Assembly: GCF_004346685.1 (NCBI RefSeq) | Contig: NZ_SMCO01000005.1 | Location: 107,753 to 171,752, forward strand | DNA from: Sulfurirhabdus autotrophica | GTDB taxonomy: Bacteria > Pseudomonadota > Gammaproteobacteria > Burkholderiales > SMCO01 | Direction of reading: 5' to 3' | DNA length: 64,000 nucleotides | Shown: in pieces, positions 1 to 9,192 of the stretch | Numbering within the stretch: the first letter of the stretch is position 1 | How the letters are laid out: the number at the start of each line of letters is the position of its first letter | Program-made: the position numbers and the translations under genes | Notes under the pieces: model-generated | The model's input: only the letters and a program-made list of their open reading frames with translations | Told to the model about the DNA's origin: nothing | The model's database searches: none

Positions 1-476
1 GTACTCAAAGACGCACGGCAAAACGTTTAAAACATCTAACGGCAGAGTTTTGCAATCTTGAATTCAATGCTGAACATTACCAGCTCTATCGCAAATATCA
101 AGCAAGCCGCCATGCAGGTGGGGGGATGGATCAGGATAATCGTGAACAGTTCACTAATTTTTTGCTGCAAAGCAATATAGACACGATGCTGGTTGCTTTC
201 CGCGAAGCCGGGGAGCTCCGCATGGTTAGCCTGATTGACCGATTGGGCGATGGATTGTCTTCCGTTTACACATTCTTTGACCCCGATCTGACTCAGGCCA
301 GTTTTGGTACTTACAATATTCTGTGGCAGGCTGAATTGTGCAATAAACTCGGCTTACCCTATGTTTACCTGGGATACTGGATTGCTGAAAGCCGAAAAAT
401 GTCCTACAAGATTAATTTTCAGCCACTGGAAGGATACAGAAATGGCGACTGGCATCTCCTCCCCCCGCAAACTTGA
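1..476 (+). CDS. bpt: Aspartate/glutamate leucyltransferase, C-terminal part
   Basis: The frame is open from base 3 with no start, so the 5' end lies outside the window; about 157 C-terminal residues are visible of a protein usually near 240-250. The family moves leucine from Leu-tRNA to N-terminal Asp or Glu of proteins, creating N-degrons for ClpS/ClpAP in the cytoplasm. Recognisable blocks are RHAGGGMD, the [19 protein letters not shown] region and [12 protein letters not shown] with the GNAT-like fold end. The TGA at 474-476 lies inside the next gene, which starts 35 bases upstream in another frame. Confidence 0.93.
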   Translation, partial: TQRRTAKRLKHLTAEFCNLEFNAEHYQLYRKYQASRHAGGGMDQDNREQFTNFLLQSNIDTMLVAFREAGELRMVSLIDRLGDGLSSVYTFFDPDLTQASFGTYNILWQAELCNKLGLPYVYLGYWIAESRKMSYKINFQPLEGYRNGDWHLLPPQT

Positions 477-834
477 ACCTCTGTGCGACAAAATCGGTCG
501 TAAAAATGTTGAGGTGGTCATCCACGCGTTTTACGATAAGCTGCAGACAAATCATGAACTCGCGACATTTTTCAACAGAATAACGAACATCTCTGCCCAC
601 AAAGCGCATGCGTCTGATTTCTGGTGGATAGCGATGGGCGGAAAAACCGACAATCATTGTACATTCGACATGATTGGGCGACACAAACCACTGGGCTTGA
701 GTCATGATTCCCTCTCCTTATGGCTTGCATTATTTCACGAAACGCTGCTACAACACTTACCGCAGGAACTAGCTGAAAAATGGTGTCAAATGGCACAGGG
801 GATTGGTAAAAATCTCTTCCATAATATTGTCTGA
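442..834 (+). CDS. Group III truncated haemoglobin
   Basis: A 130-residue 2-on-2 globin. The likely proximal haem ligand is His81 in GRHKPLGL; Tyr31 (FYDKL, B10 position) and the Trp pair 61-62 in DFWWIAMGG fit group III truncated haemoglobins, as does WLALFHETL near residue 94. Such globins bind O2/NO and are linked to nitrosative or redox stress; the exact role is not known here. The ATG at 442 was preferred because the upstream in-frame ATG at 304 would add residues that are only a shadow of bpt. It overlaps bpt by 35 bases, suggesting translational coupling. Confidence 0.85.
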   Translation: MATGISSPRKLEPLCDKIGRKNVEVVIHAFYDKLQTNHELATFFNRITNISAHKAHASDFWWIAMGGKTDNHCTFDMIGRHKPLGLSHDSLSLWLALFHETLLQHLPQELAEKWCQMAQGIGKNLFHNIV

Positions 835-999
835 TACAGTTGTTTTTAAACATGAAACCAACTTTTCTTTACATCTGTTTTGATTTATGCCAATGTATCT
901 TAATAAATAATCGTTTGCGCAATGCAAACCTGTACACCATAACCAGCCATTTATTTCACCTTTGTCGCTTAATTATGATGCTTAAATTGGTATAACCAC

Positions 1000-3363
1000 A
1001 TGCCCAATGCCTCAATCCTGATAGTAGAAGATGAATCACAAGTAGCTGAGCATCTGAAGCTTCAACTCACCGATTGTGGCTATCATGTTTTGGCTATAGC
1101 CAATAATGGAAAACAAGCTATTGAACTCGCTAAAGAATACTCGCCTGATCTCGTCCTGATGGACATTGTTTTGCCGGGAAAATTGGATGGTATCGAAACA
1201 GCCCTTACGATACTCAAGAACCTGGATGTCCCTGTTATTTATCTTACCGCTTATGCAGACGAAGCATTTTTTCAGCGGGCCAAAGTTACAAAACCCTATG
1301 CATACCTACTCAAACCCAGCTCGCTGCGGGAGATTCAGCTCACCATCGAAATTGCTTTGGAACGTCACAGAGAAGAAAAATACGCTAAAAACGCGTTAGC
1401 AGAATCGGTTGTATCTCACTCTATTGAACGTAGAAAAGCCAATCAGGAAACAATCAACCTACTTGAAAGAATTACCGATGCGTTTGTATCGCTTGACAAC
1501 AACTGGCACTACACCTATGTCAATAAAAAAGCCGCCCAGATGTTCGGAAAGCAACAGAACGAGATGATCGGAAAACACATCTGGACGGAATTTCCGGACG
1601 GTGTCGACCAACCTTTTTACCACGCCTATCACGAAGCTGTTAAAACACAGATTCCAATCCAGTTGGAGGAATATTATGCCCCTTGGGGGGGCTGGTATGA
1701 AAATCGTGTTTATCCGTCACCAGAAGGTTTAAGCATTTTTTTTCAAGACATCACTACGCGAAAGCAAACTGAACAAAAATTACTGGAAAGCGAGCGCAAG
1801 TTTCGCTCGCTGGCTGAAAGTGCTGCTGTAGGTATTTTTATTTATCAAAACAATCAATTCAGATATGTGAACCCACGGGCGGAAACACTCAGTGGTTACA
1901 CCCACAATGAATTATTACGTATTGGTTTTATGGATATCATCCACCCGGACTTCCAAAATGATATAAAAATGCGCATGATCAAGCGCATGCAAGGCTTAGA
2001 AGCCCATACCGCAGGTTATGAAACAAAAATCATCACTAAACAGGGCAATTCCAAGTGGCTATACATCACCACGGCCACCATCGAATATGAAGGAAAAATG
2101 GCTGGTCTCGGTACCGCTTATGACATTACCGAGCAAAAACAGGCAGAACAAGCATTACAGGAGAATGAACGATACAACAGAATGTTGTTCGAGAGCTCGC
2201 CCATCGGTTTAGCGTTATGCAAACTGGATGGCACTTTGGTAGATATCAACCAGGCTTTTGCAGACATTCTGGGGCGCAGCATCGAAGATACTTTGCGATT
2301 AACTTACTGGGCAATCACGCCAGAAAAATATGCGAATCAAGAACAAGAGCAACTGGTTTCACTCAATGAAACAGGCAAATATGGGCCTTATGAAAAAGAA
2401 TACATTCACCAGGATGGTCATCTGGTGCCTGTTTTACTCTCCGGGTTATATGTCGAAAAAGGTGGGGAACGCTTCATCTGGTCCAGCGTTGAAAACATTA
2501 CCAAACGAAAGCAGGCCGAAAATGCGCTTAATGAACTGAATATCAAACTGGAACAACGTGTTGCAGAACGCACTGCCGAGATTGAAACAGCTAATGCACT
2601 ATTGCAGTTTTCAAAAGAAAGCATTCGCAAGTTAAATATCGAACTGACAAAGCGCGCTGAAGATCTGGAGGCATCCAATCAGGAAATGGAAGCTTTCAGT
2701 TATTCCGTTTCCCACGACCTGCGTGCACCTCTACGTGCTGTCCAGGGTTTTGCTCAAGCGTTACTGGAAGACTACGGCACAAAGCTTGATGCAACGGGGC
2801 AAGATTTTGCACAACGGATTATTGACGCCTCAAGCCGAATGGATTTATTGATTCAGGACTTGCTAGCATATAGCCGCCTGAGTCGCATTGAGCTTATTGC
2901 AAAACCCATCGACCTCGTTAACGTTGTGGCTGAGGCCATCTCTCAGATACAAATTCAAATAAAAGAAAGCCACGCGCAGATTTCAGTGATCAAACCTATG
3001 CCTGCCGCATTTGGCAACCGGCAGACTTTAGTACAAGTCATCGCAAATCTACTGTCCAATGCAATCAAATTTGTTTCTCCCGGCACTTCCCCGCAAATAC
3101 GAGTATGGGCAGAAACCCGCTACCCGAATATACGAATATGGATAGAAGACAACGGCATAGGGTTGCCCGCTGAACACATGGGACGTATTTTCCAGGTTTT
3201 TGAGCGACTTCATGGGATAGAAACCTACCCAGGCACTGGCATCGGGCTTGCCATCGTTAAAAAAGGAATGGAACGTATGGGGGGCTCATCTGGTGTAGAA
3301 TCTGAAGTTGGTAAGGGTAGTCTTTTTTGGCTCGAGCTACCAATAAAGGAGGAAGCACAATGA
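1000..3363 (+). CDS. Hybrid sensor histidine kinase: REC, three PAS, HisKA, HATPase
   Basis: A 787-residue cytoplasmic kinase without membrane segments. It starts with a receiver domain (residues about 1-125, phosphoacceptor Asp55 in LVLMDIVLP), then three PAS/PAC units (about 150-260, 265-385, 388-515), a coiled coil with LEQRVAERTAEIE (about 525-560), the H-box SYSVSHDLRAPL and an HATPase domain with N-box NLLSNAIKF and G-boxes (EDNGIGL, GTGIGLAI). The phytochrome-type transmitter usually passes phosphate to Rcp1-like regulators, and such a regulator is the next gene (4-bp ATGA overlap). The stimulus is unknown; no haem or GAF motif is obvious. Confidence 0.9.
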   Translation: MPNASILIVEDESQVAEHLKLQLTDCGYHVLAIANNGKQAIELAKEYSPDLVLMDIVLPGKLDGIETALTILKNLDVPVIYLTAYADEAFFQRAKVTKPYAYLLKPSSLREIQLTIEIALERHREEKYAKNALAESVVSHSIERRKANQETINLLERITDAFVSLDNNWHYTYVNKKAAQMFGKQQNEMIGKHIWTEFPDGVDQPFYHAYHEAVKTQIPIQLEEYYAPWGGWYENRVYPSPEGLSIFFQDITTRKQTEQKLLESERKFRSLAESAAVGIFIYQNNQFRYVNPRAETLSGYTHNELLRIGFMDIIHPDFQNDIKMRMIKRMQGLEAHTAGYETKIITKQGNSKWLYITTATIEYEGKMAGLGTAYDITEQKQAEQALQENERYNRMLFESSPIGLALCKLDGTLVDINQAFADILGRSIEDTLRLTYWAITPEKYANQEQEQLVSLNETGKYGPYEKEYIHQDGHLVPVLLSGLYVEKGGERFIWSSVENITKRKQAENALNELNIKLEQRVAERTAEIETANALLQFSKESIRKLNIELTKRAEDLEASNQEMEAFSYSVSHDLRAPLRAVQGFAQALLEDYGTKLDATGQDFAQRIIDASSRMDLLIQDLLAYSRLSRIELIAKPIDLVNVVAEAISQIQIQIKESHAQISVIKPMPAAFGNRQTLVQVIANLLSNAIKFVSPGTSPQIRVWAETRYPNIRIWIEDNGIGLPAEHMGRIFQVFERLHGIETYPGTGIGLAIVKKGMERMGGSSGVESEVGKGSLFWLELPIKEEAQ

Positions 3364-3821
3364 ATGTAGCCCTGCCAACCTTACTACTCGTAGAAGATGA
3401 CCCTAACGATGTAATGCTTTTCCGCCGCGCCATGGATAAATCAAAAATGGCCAATCCACTCCAGTTAGCAAAGGATGGCGAAGAAGCTGTCGCCTATCTT
3501 TCCGGTGAAGGCCTTTACGCAGACCGGAATACATACCCTTTACCTGCGATTATGTTGCTGGACCTGAAATTACCCCGAAAGTCCGGCCTGGAAGTCCTGG
3601 AGTGGTTGCGTGATCAACCCGGCATTAATCGCTTGCCGGTGGTTGTCATGACCTCTTCCAAAGAAAGCACTGACGTCGGTCGCGCTTATGATCTCGGAGC
3701 CAATTCTTACCTGGTCAAGCCCGTTTCATTCGAAACCCTGCTGGAAATGGTTAAAGTGCTCGGACTATATTGGTTTATACTGAATGAAAAACCAGATATC
3801 TCATTGCGAACAATGGAATAG
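3360..3821 (+). CDS. CheY/Rcp1-like single-domain response regulator
   Basis: A 153-residue stand-alone receiver domain. Acidic pocket ED-D (residues 12-14), phosphoacceptor Asp68 in IMLLDLKLP, Thr in VVMTSS and Lys in SYLVKPVSF are all present. The spacing and the inserted YADRNTYPLPAI segment fit the Rcp1 family, the usual partner of phytochrome-like kinases. The start at 3360 is chosen because AAAGGAGGA lies a few bases upstream and it overlaps the kinase stop as ATGA; an in-frame ATG at 3327 would lie deep in the kinase. It overlaps the next gene by 38 bases, so the three genes form one operon. Confidence 0.9.
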   Translation: MNVALPTLLLVEDDPNDVMLFRRAMDKSKMANPLQLAKDGEEAVAYLSGEGLYADRNTYPLPAIMLLDLKLPRKSGLEVLEWLRDQPGINRLPVVVMTSSKESTDVGRAYDLGANSYLVKPVSFETLLEMVKVLGLYWFILNEKPDISLRTME

Positions 3822-6315
3822 TTTCTTGGAAAAATCAAACCCCACTTTAAAATGTCTGCTGATCGACGACAATCCTGACGATCGAGCACTCGCCATTCGT
3901 GAATTGCAGCGTGAATTTGCAAATTTACAGACAGTGTCCGCTACAGATATGCAAAGCTTTCAACATCAGATAGCATTAAATGATCTCGACCTCATTATTA
4001 CCGACTATCACCTCCAATGGAGTGACGGTTTAACCATTCTGCGAATGGTCAAAGAAACACTACCTAATTGCCCAGTCATCATGTTTACAGGTACCGGCAG
4101 CGAAGAAATCGCTGTTGAAGCAATGAAAATTGGCCTTGATGATTATGTGCTAAAATCCCCCAAACATTATGCCTTGCTCACCTCCAGAGCGCGTTCCATA
4201 CTGGAAAGCCGAAATCAAAAAACCCTATTGAAAATTGCTAAAAACGAGTTAATGGAAAGTGAAACTCAACTCCGAACAATTATTGAATCAGAACCGGAGT
4301 GTGTCAAAATCATTGGGTCAAATGGCCGTCTTAAATTCATGAATGCCTCCGGCTTAGCCATGATCGATGCCGACTCTCTGGCACAAGTTGTCGGTCAACG
4401 TATGGATTCCCTGATCCTGCCAGAATACCAGAAGGCATTTAACGACTTAACCAAACGCGTTCTTGAGGGGCATAAAGGGCTGCTTGAATTTGAAATAACT
4501 GGATTGAAAGGTCGGCATCGATGGTTGGAAACCCATGCTGCGCCTCTTGTCAGCCCAACAACAGGCAACACTTCACTACTGGCTATCACGCGTGATATTA
4601 CAGAGCAAAAACTGGCAAAAAGCTCGCAAGAAAGACTGAATTCAATCATTAATAGTACGACAGACTTTATCGGTCTTGCAGACAATTCGGGGCATATGCT
4701 TTATTGGAATCAGGCTGGCCGTGATGTATTGGGTATCAGTGCTGATCAAGATATCTCTCAAACCAGCATTACAGATATACTCCCGTCATGGGCTGCAGAG
4801 ATAGTGCTTAAGACCGGCATCCCAACTGCTTCAACAGAAGGCGCCTGGAGCGGCGAATATGCCATATTTGATAAAAAGGGCACAGAGATACCCGTATCTT
4901 CCGTCATCATCGGACACAAAAAAATAGATGGCTCCATTGATTACTTTTCCGCCATCATGCGGGACATCAGCGAACGCACTCAACACAAAGCCATGCTGGA
5001 CTATCTGGCAAACCATGACACACTGACAGGATTACCTAATCGCGCACTGTTTGTTGAACACATTAAACAGGAACTCCTTGACACAACAAACAGCAGCAAA
5101 CTGATGGCGGTGATATTCATTAATCTTGGACGTTTCAAAGCTATTAACGATGCACTTGGACATGACATTGGGGACCGTTTGCTACAGGTTGTAGCAGAGC
5201 GACTAAACATGAATTTGCGTCATGTTGACAGTATAGGCCGCATCGGCGGTGATGAATTTGCATTGGTATTACCTTTTATTGATCGCGCCTCAGAAATTAC
5301 AGGGATGGCTGAAAAATTTCTGCACCTGTTTGACCATGCTTTTGTCATTGAAAATCACGAGCTCTTCCTGAATGTAAATATTGGTATTGCTTTGTACCCT
5401 AATGATGCAGATAAAGCAGAAGATCTGATACAACAAGCTGCAATTGCAATGGGCCGAGCAAAAGAACTGGGTATAAAGAATTCATATCAATTTTTTTCTC
5501 CCGAAATGAATGCATCCGCCATGCAACGGTTATCACTGGACAATGCACTGCATCATGCGCTGGAAAGAAATGAATTCCTGCTTTTTTATCAGCCTCAAAT
5601 AGATATCAGCAAGGGAACCATTGTCGGCATGGAAGCACTCATTCGATGGCAGCACCCGGAACATGGTTTGATTTCCCCGCTCAATTTTATTCCCCTGGCT
5701 GAAGAAACCGGATTGATTATTGAAATAGGCGAATGGGTAGTGCGTACCGCCTGCCTGCAAAATAAAGCCTGGCAAGATATGGGGTTACCCCATGTTCAGG
5801 TATCCGTCAATCTATCCGGCTTTCAGTTCACGCCAAATCTGGCACCCAGCATTTTGGCAATTCTGAAAGAATCTCGTCTCGATCCTCGCTATCTTGAGTT
5901 GGAAATCACTGAAAGCACTTTGATGCAGAATACAGAAGCTACACTGTCTACAATCAAACTGTTAAATGACGCTGGACTGAACTTTGCTATCGATGATTTT
6001 GGTACAGGATATTCAAGCTTGAGCTACCTGAAACGTTTTCCTATCAGCACTTTGAAGATAGATCAATCATTTGTGCGTGATGTCACTACAGATCCCAGCG
6101 ATGCCGCCCTCACAGGAGCGATCATTGCAATGGCACACAGTTTAAATATTAATATTATTGCGGAAGGTGTTGAAACAATAGAGCAAATAGATTTTTTAAC
6201 CAGACACCATTGCAATACAATGCAAGGTTACTATTTCAGCAAACCATTACCTGCCGAGCAATTTTCACGTTTACTGGCCGAAGGCATTTCGCAAAAACAA
6301 ATTCATACCCACTAA
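3784..6315 (+). CDS. Response regulator with PAS, GGDEF and EAL domains (c-di-GMP turnover)
   Basis: An 843-residue protein: REC (about 22-140, Asp74, Lys in VLKSP), two PAS domains (about 155-285 and 290-405), GGDEF (about 415-575) and EAL (about 590-840). The EAL domain looks catalytic: EALIRW (Glu617), ELEITES, IDDFGTGYSS, LKIDQSFV and AEGVET are intact. The GGDEF domain keeps the GGDEF loop (about 488-492) and the inhibitory-site RHVD (479-482), but the metal-site motif reads FINLGRFK, with Asn447 and Gly449 where the family has Asp. It may therefore be a c-di-GMP/GTP sensor controlling the EAL phosphodiesterase. Last gene of the three-gene signalling operon. Confidence 0.92.
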   Translation: MKNQISHCEQWNSFLEKSNPTLKCLLIDDNPDDRALAIRELQREFANLQTVSATDMQSFQHQIALNDLDLIITDYHLQWSDGLTILRMVKETLPNCPVIMFTGTGSEEIAVEAMKIGLDDYVLKSPKHYALLTSRARSILESRNQKTLLKIAKNELMESETQLRTIIESEPECVKIIGSNGRLKFMNASGLAMIDADSLAQVVGQRMDSLILPEYQKAFNDLTKRVLEGHKGLLEFEITGLKGRHRWLETHAAPLVSPTTGNTSLLAITRDITEQKLAKSSQERLNSIINSTTDFIGLADNSGHMLYWNQAGRDVLGISADQDISQTSITDILPSWAAEIVLKTGIPTASTEGAWSGEYAIFDKKGTEIPVSSVIIGHKKIDGSIDYFSAIMRDISERTQHKAMLDYLANHDTLTGLPNRALFVEHIKQELLDTTNSSKLMAVIFINLGRFKAINDALGHDIGDRLLQVVAERLNMNLRHVDSIGRIGGDEFALVLPFIDRASEITGMAEKFLHLFDHAFVIENHELFLNVNIGIALYPNDADKAEDLIQQAAIAMGRAKELGIKNSYQFFSPEMNASAMQRLSLDNALHHALERNEFLLFYQPQIDISKGTIVGMEALIRWQHPEHGLISPLNFIPLAEETGLIIEIGEWVVRTACLQNKAWQDMGLPHVQVSVNLSGFQFTPNLAPSILAILKESRLDPRYLELEITESTLMQNTEATLSTIKLLNDAGLNFAIDDFGTGYSSLSYLKRFPISTLKIDQSFVRDVTTDPSDAALTGAIIAMAHSLNINIIAEGVETIEQIDFLTRHHCNTMQGYYFSKPLPAEQFSRLLAEGISQKQIHTH

Positions 6316-6318
6316 GAC

Positions 6319-6343
6319 CTTAATCTTGTAAACACCGATTAAG
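6319..6343. terminator. Weak hairpin after the GGDEF-EAL gene
   Basis: CTTAATC and GATTAAG form a 7-bp inverted repeat with an 11-base loop, just after the stop at 6315. There is no clear T-run directly behind it, so terminator function is only possible. The rest of the 196-base gap to thyA shows no other structure. Confidence 0.25.
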
Positions 6344-6511
6344 CTAACTAAATATCAAAGTTTTTTGATCTCAAATTCGTCTACGCATACAATATGGTAA
6401 ATGGCAGGAGCCGGAACTCACTTTGGTAACGCATCATATATTGGTGTTTTGCCCAACCAGTTACCACGCCGGATCTTCAATACGTTCAATTCCAGAAAAA
6501 AATAAATGTAA

Positions 6512-7306
6512 ATGCGACAATATCTCGACTTAATGCAACATGTGCTTTCTAACGGTCACATAAAAAGCGACCGAACTGGTACAGGAACAGTCAGCGTTTT
6601 TGGTTACCAGATGCGCTACGACCTGGCTCAAGGATTTCCACTGGTCACCACCAAAAAATGCCACTTACGTTCAATCATTCATGAATTGTTATGGTTTTTG
6701 AAGGGCGATACCAACATCCAGTATCTGAAAGACAACAAAGTCACCATTTGGGACGAATGGGCTGACGATAAGGGTGACTTAGGCCCGGTTTATGGGTATC
6801 AATGGCGTTCATGGCCTACACCGGATGGCCGCCACATTGATCAGATATCGCAAGTCATAGAGCAAATTAAAAGCACACCGGACTCTCGCCGCCTGATTGT
6901 TTCCGCCTGGAATGTCGGAGAAATCGAGAAAATGAAATTGCCGCCGTGCCACGCTTTTTTCCAGTTCTATGTGGCTGATGGCAAGCTTTCTTGTCAGTTG
7001 TATCAGCGCAGTGCCGATATTTTTCTGGGCGTACCTTTCAATATTGCTTCTTACGCATTACTGACCATGATGGTGGCACAAGTATGCAACCTCAAACTGG
7101 GAGATTTTGTGCATACACTGGGAGATGCGCATTTGTATATGAACCATATGAATCAGACCCGCGAGCAGCTCTCCCGGGAACTACGCCCTTTGCCTTCAAT
7201 GAAGCTTAACCCTGAAGTCAAAAACATTTTCGACTTTAAATTTGAAGACTTTACGCTTGTAGGTTATGACCCTCATCCAGCCATTAAAGCACCCGTAGCC
7301 GTATGA
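6512..7306 (+). CDS. thyA: Thymidylate synthase
   Basis: Methylates dUMP to dTMP using 5,10-methylene-tetrahydrofolate, releasing dihydrofolate. At 264 residues it equals the E. coli length. Visible signatures are the N-terminal [19 protein letters not shown], the active-site [11 protein letters not shown] with the catalytic Cys, [16 protein letters not shown] and the dUMP-binding [12 protein letters not shown] block. The final ATGA overlaps the folA start, so the enzyme that makes dihydrofolate is coupled to the one that reduces it. Confidence 0.98.
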   Translation: MRQYLDLMQHVLSNGHIKSDRTGTGTVSVFGYQMRYDLAQGFPLVTTKKCHLRSIIHELLWFLKGDTNIQYLKDNKVTIWDEWADDKGDLGPVYGYQWRSWPTPDGRHIDQISQVIEQIKSTPDSRRLIVSAWNVGEIEKMKLPPCHAFFQFYVADGKLSCQLYQRSADIFLGVPFNIASYALLTMMVAQVCNLKLGDFVHTLGDAHLYMNHMNQTREQLSRELRPLPSMKLNPEVKNIFDFKFEDFTLVGYDPHPAIKAPVAV

Positions 7307-7803
7307 GCAAACCACGCATATCCATTATCGCTGCCTTGGCGAAAAATCGCACCATAGGCATAAATAACTCACTGCCATGGCGAATTCCCGGTGAGTTGAA
7401 GTACTTTAAAACAGTTACCATGGGTCACCATATTCTCATGGGGCGCAAAACGTTTGAATCCATCGGAAAGCCGCTACCTGGCCGCACTACTGTTATCATC
7501 ACCCGCAACACGGCTTACCGTATTCCAGATTGCATCGTAACGAACACCCTTGATGCTGCCATTGCGGCAGGTGAGGAAGATGACGAAATTTTCTTTGTAG
7601 GCGGTGCAGAATTGTATGCTCAAGCGCTCCCGCTTGCAGATCGCTTATACCTCACCGAAATCCAGAAAGAATTTGCAGGGGATGCGCATTTCCCCTCATT
7701 TGACATCAACCAGTGGCATGAAATAAAACGTGAGAAACATTTACCCACCGAACCCGATGGGCTTGAGTATCATTTTGTTATATACGAAAGAAACAAACTT
7801 TAA
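7303..7803 (+). CDS. folA: Dihydrofolate reductase
   Basis: Reduces dihydrofolate to tetrahydrofolate with NADPH, closing the thymidylate cycle begun by thyA directly upstream (4-base overlap). 166 residues. Typical blocks are [18 protein letters not shown] with the substrate-binding acidic/Trp region, [17 protein letters not shown] (NADPH phosphate contact), [14 protein letters not shown] and [15 protein letters not shown]. Standard chromosomal type; nothing suggests the plasmid trimethoprim-resistant forms. Confidence 0.97.
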   Translation: MSKPRISIIAALAKNRTIGINNSLPWRIPGELKYFKTVTMGHHILMGRKTFESIGKPLPGRTTVIITRNTAYRIPDCIVTNTLDAAIAAGEEDDEIFFVGGAELYAQALPLADRLYLTEIQKEFAGDAHFPSFDINQWHEIKREKHLPTEPDGLEYHFVIYERNKL

Positions 7804-7830
7804 ATTCAATTTGCAACCAAGGGAGTCACG

Positions 7831-8655
7831 ATGAAAAGCAACCGATTGCAACAGTGCCTGTTTGCGCTATTAACCTTAACAATGTCCACTTTTGCTGTCG
7901 CAAGCAATACCGAACTGACATGGTATGGCCATGCCGCTTTCAAAATCAAAACACCGTCAGGCAAAACGATTTTGATTGACCCATGGATTACCAACCCAGC
8001 AAACAAAAACGGCAAAGATGATCTTGCAAAAATTGACAAAGCCGACCTGATCCTCGTTACCCACGGTCATTCTGATCATGTGGGCAACAGTGCGGAAATT
8101 GCGAAAAAGACCGGTGCCAAACTGGTGACCACATTTGACCTGGGCAAAGCCTTAACCCAATACGGCGGATACCCTAAAGAACAAATGGGATTTGATACTC
8201 AGGGCAATTTTGGCGGCGAACTCACATTACTGGATGGCGAAGTAAAAATTGCCTTTATCCCGGCCGTGCACAGTTCCAGCGTTGTTGCACCTGAAGGCAG
8301 CGCCGATAAAGATTTACATGATGGCGGCAATCCTGGCGGATTCCTGATTACCATCAAAGGTGGCCCAAGCATTTACCATACCGGTGATACCGATGTATTT
8401 GGCGATATGGCTTTGATTCCTCAGTTTCACAAAGTAGACATCATGCTGGCCTGCATTGGTGACCATTTTACAATGGGCCCAGATCGTGCAGCAGAAGCCG
8501 CAAAATTGGTAAAGCCAGGCATGATTATCCCTATGCATTTTGGCACCTTCCCCGTATTGACAGGCACCCCGGACGCATTATCCAGCGCGCTCAAGAAACG
8601 TGGTGTAAGAAGCAAGCTGCGAACCATGAACATCGGTGAAACTATCAAGTTATAG
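7831..8655 (+). CDS. Exported metallo-beta-lactamase-fold hydrolase (UPF0173 type)
   Basis: 274 residues. The first 24 residues form a Sec signal (hydrophobic core then TFAVAS), so the enzyme probably acts in the periplasm; UPF0173 relatives are often cytoplasmic. Metal-binding motif LVTHGHSDHVGN (HxHxDH), later His in VHSSS, GDTDVFGD and the end motif PMHFGTFP are conserved. The fold suggests hydrolysis of a phosphodiester, thioester or lactone, but the substrate cannot be told. It starts 27 bases after folA and is likely followed in the same transcript by the small lipoprotein. Confidence 0.85.
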   Translation: MKSNRLQQCLFALLTLTMSTFAVASNTELTWYGHAAFKIKTPSGKTILIDPWITNPANKNGKDDLAKIDKADLILVTHGHSDHVGNSAEIAKKTGAKLVTTFDLGKALTQYGGYPKEQMGFDTQGNFGGELTLLDGEVKIAFIPAVHSSSVVAPEGSADKDLHDGGNPGGFLITIKGGPSIYHTGDTDVFGDMALIPQFHKVDIMLACIGDHFTMGPDRAAEAAKLVKPGMIIPMHFGTFPVLTGTPDALSSALKKRGVRSKLRTMNIGETIKL

Positions 8656-8674
8656 CAGAAAACAAGAAAGCATA

Positions 8675-9064
8675 ATGAAAAAATTCCGCCAGTTAATACT
8701 TGTAGCCTTGCTTCCCCTGACCGGATGCAGTTCAACAGCCCTCCTGCTTGCTGGCGGGGCGGGTGTATTATTTTATGCAAAAGATGGCATAGTCTGGCGA
8801 ACAGACAGCGAGCAGCTAAACAAAGAAACGTTTCGTATTACTGTTCGAAAAAACACCTTTCCTTATAACAATGGTGAAGGAGAGGCTGCAATCATATTTA
8901 AGCGGCGTGCTGAAGATATTACCTACGAACACGAATGTAACAGTTACACCACCCTCTCATACACAGAATCCCTGGATTCAACCTCGCTTGTTAACCAGCG
9001 CATTTATGAAGGGGTAATCCGGTGTAACAAACCGCCACAGCAAAGCGCCCAAACTTTACCCTAG
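8675..9064 (+). CDS. Small lipoprotein of unknown function
   Basis: 129 residues with a lipoprotein signal: charged start, hydrophobic stretch and lipobox LTGC (Cys near residue 19), followed by an Ala/Gly-rich segment and a soluble region. The pattern (short lipoprotein with a conserved YAKDG.V segment) recalls DUF3568-like lipoproteins, but this is not certain. The ATG at 8675 sits behind AAGAAAG and gives a complete lipobox. It lies 19 bases after the hydrolase gene and before a strong terminator. Confidence 0.7.
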   Translation: MKKFRQLILVALLPLTGCSSTALLLAGGAGVLFYAKDGIVWRTDSEQLNKETFRITVRKNTFPYNNGEGEAAIIFKRRAEDITYEHECNSYTTLSYTESLDSTSLVNQRIYEGVIRCNKPPQQSAQTLP

Positions 9065-9137
9065 CCCCACGTAACGCATCTTGATTTAGTTTTGATTTAA
9101 CTTGGTTAAGTACCCAACTGACAATCAAATGGCAGGC

Positions 9138-9170
9138 AAAAAAAATGGTGGAATTCTCCACCATTTTTTT
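9138..9170. terminator. Bidirectional rho-independent terminator
   Basis: AAAAAATGGTGGA and TCCACCATTTTTT form a perfect stem with an ATTC loop, flanked by A- and T-runs. It serves the lipoprotein transcript on the + strand and the decarboxylase gene (ending at 9193) on the - strand. Confidence 0.93.
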
Positions 9171-9192
9171 ACAATCTAACAATCTTTCCCTA

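Noticed and set aside
304..441. Upstream extension of the truncated haemoglobin
   Set aside because: These residues are out-of-frame bpt sequence and would not match any globin.
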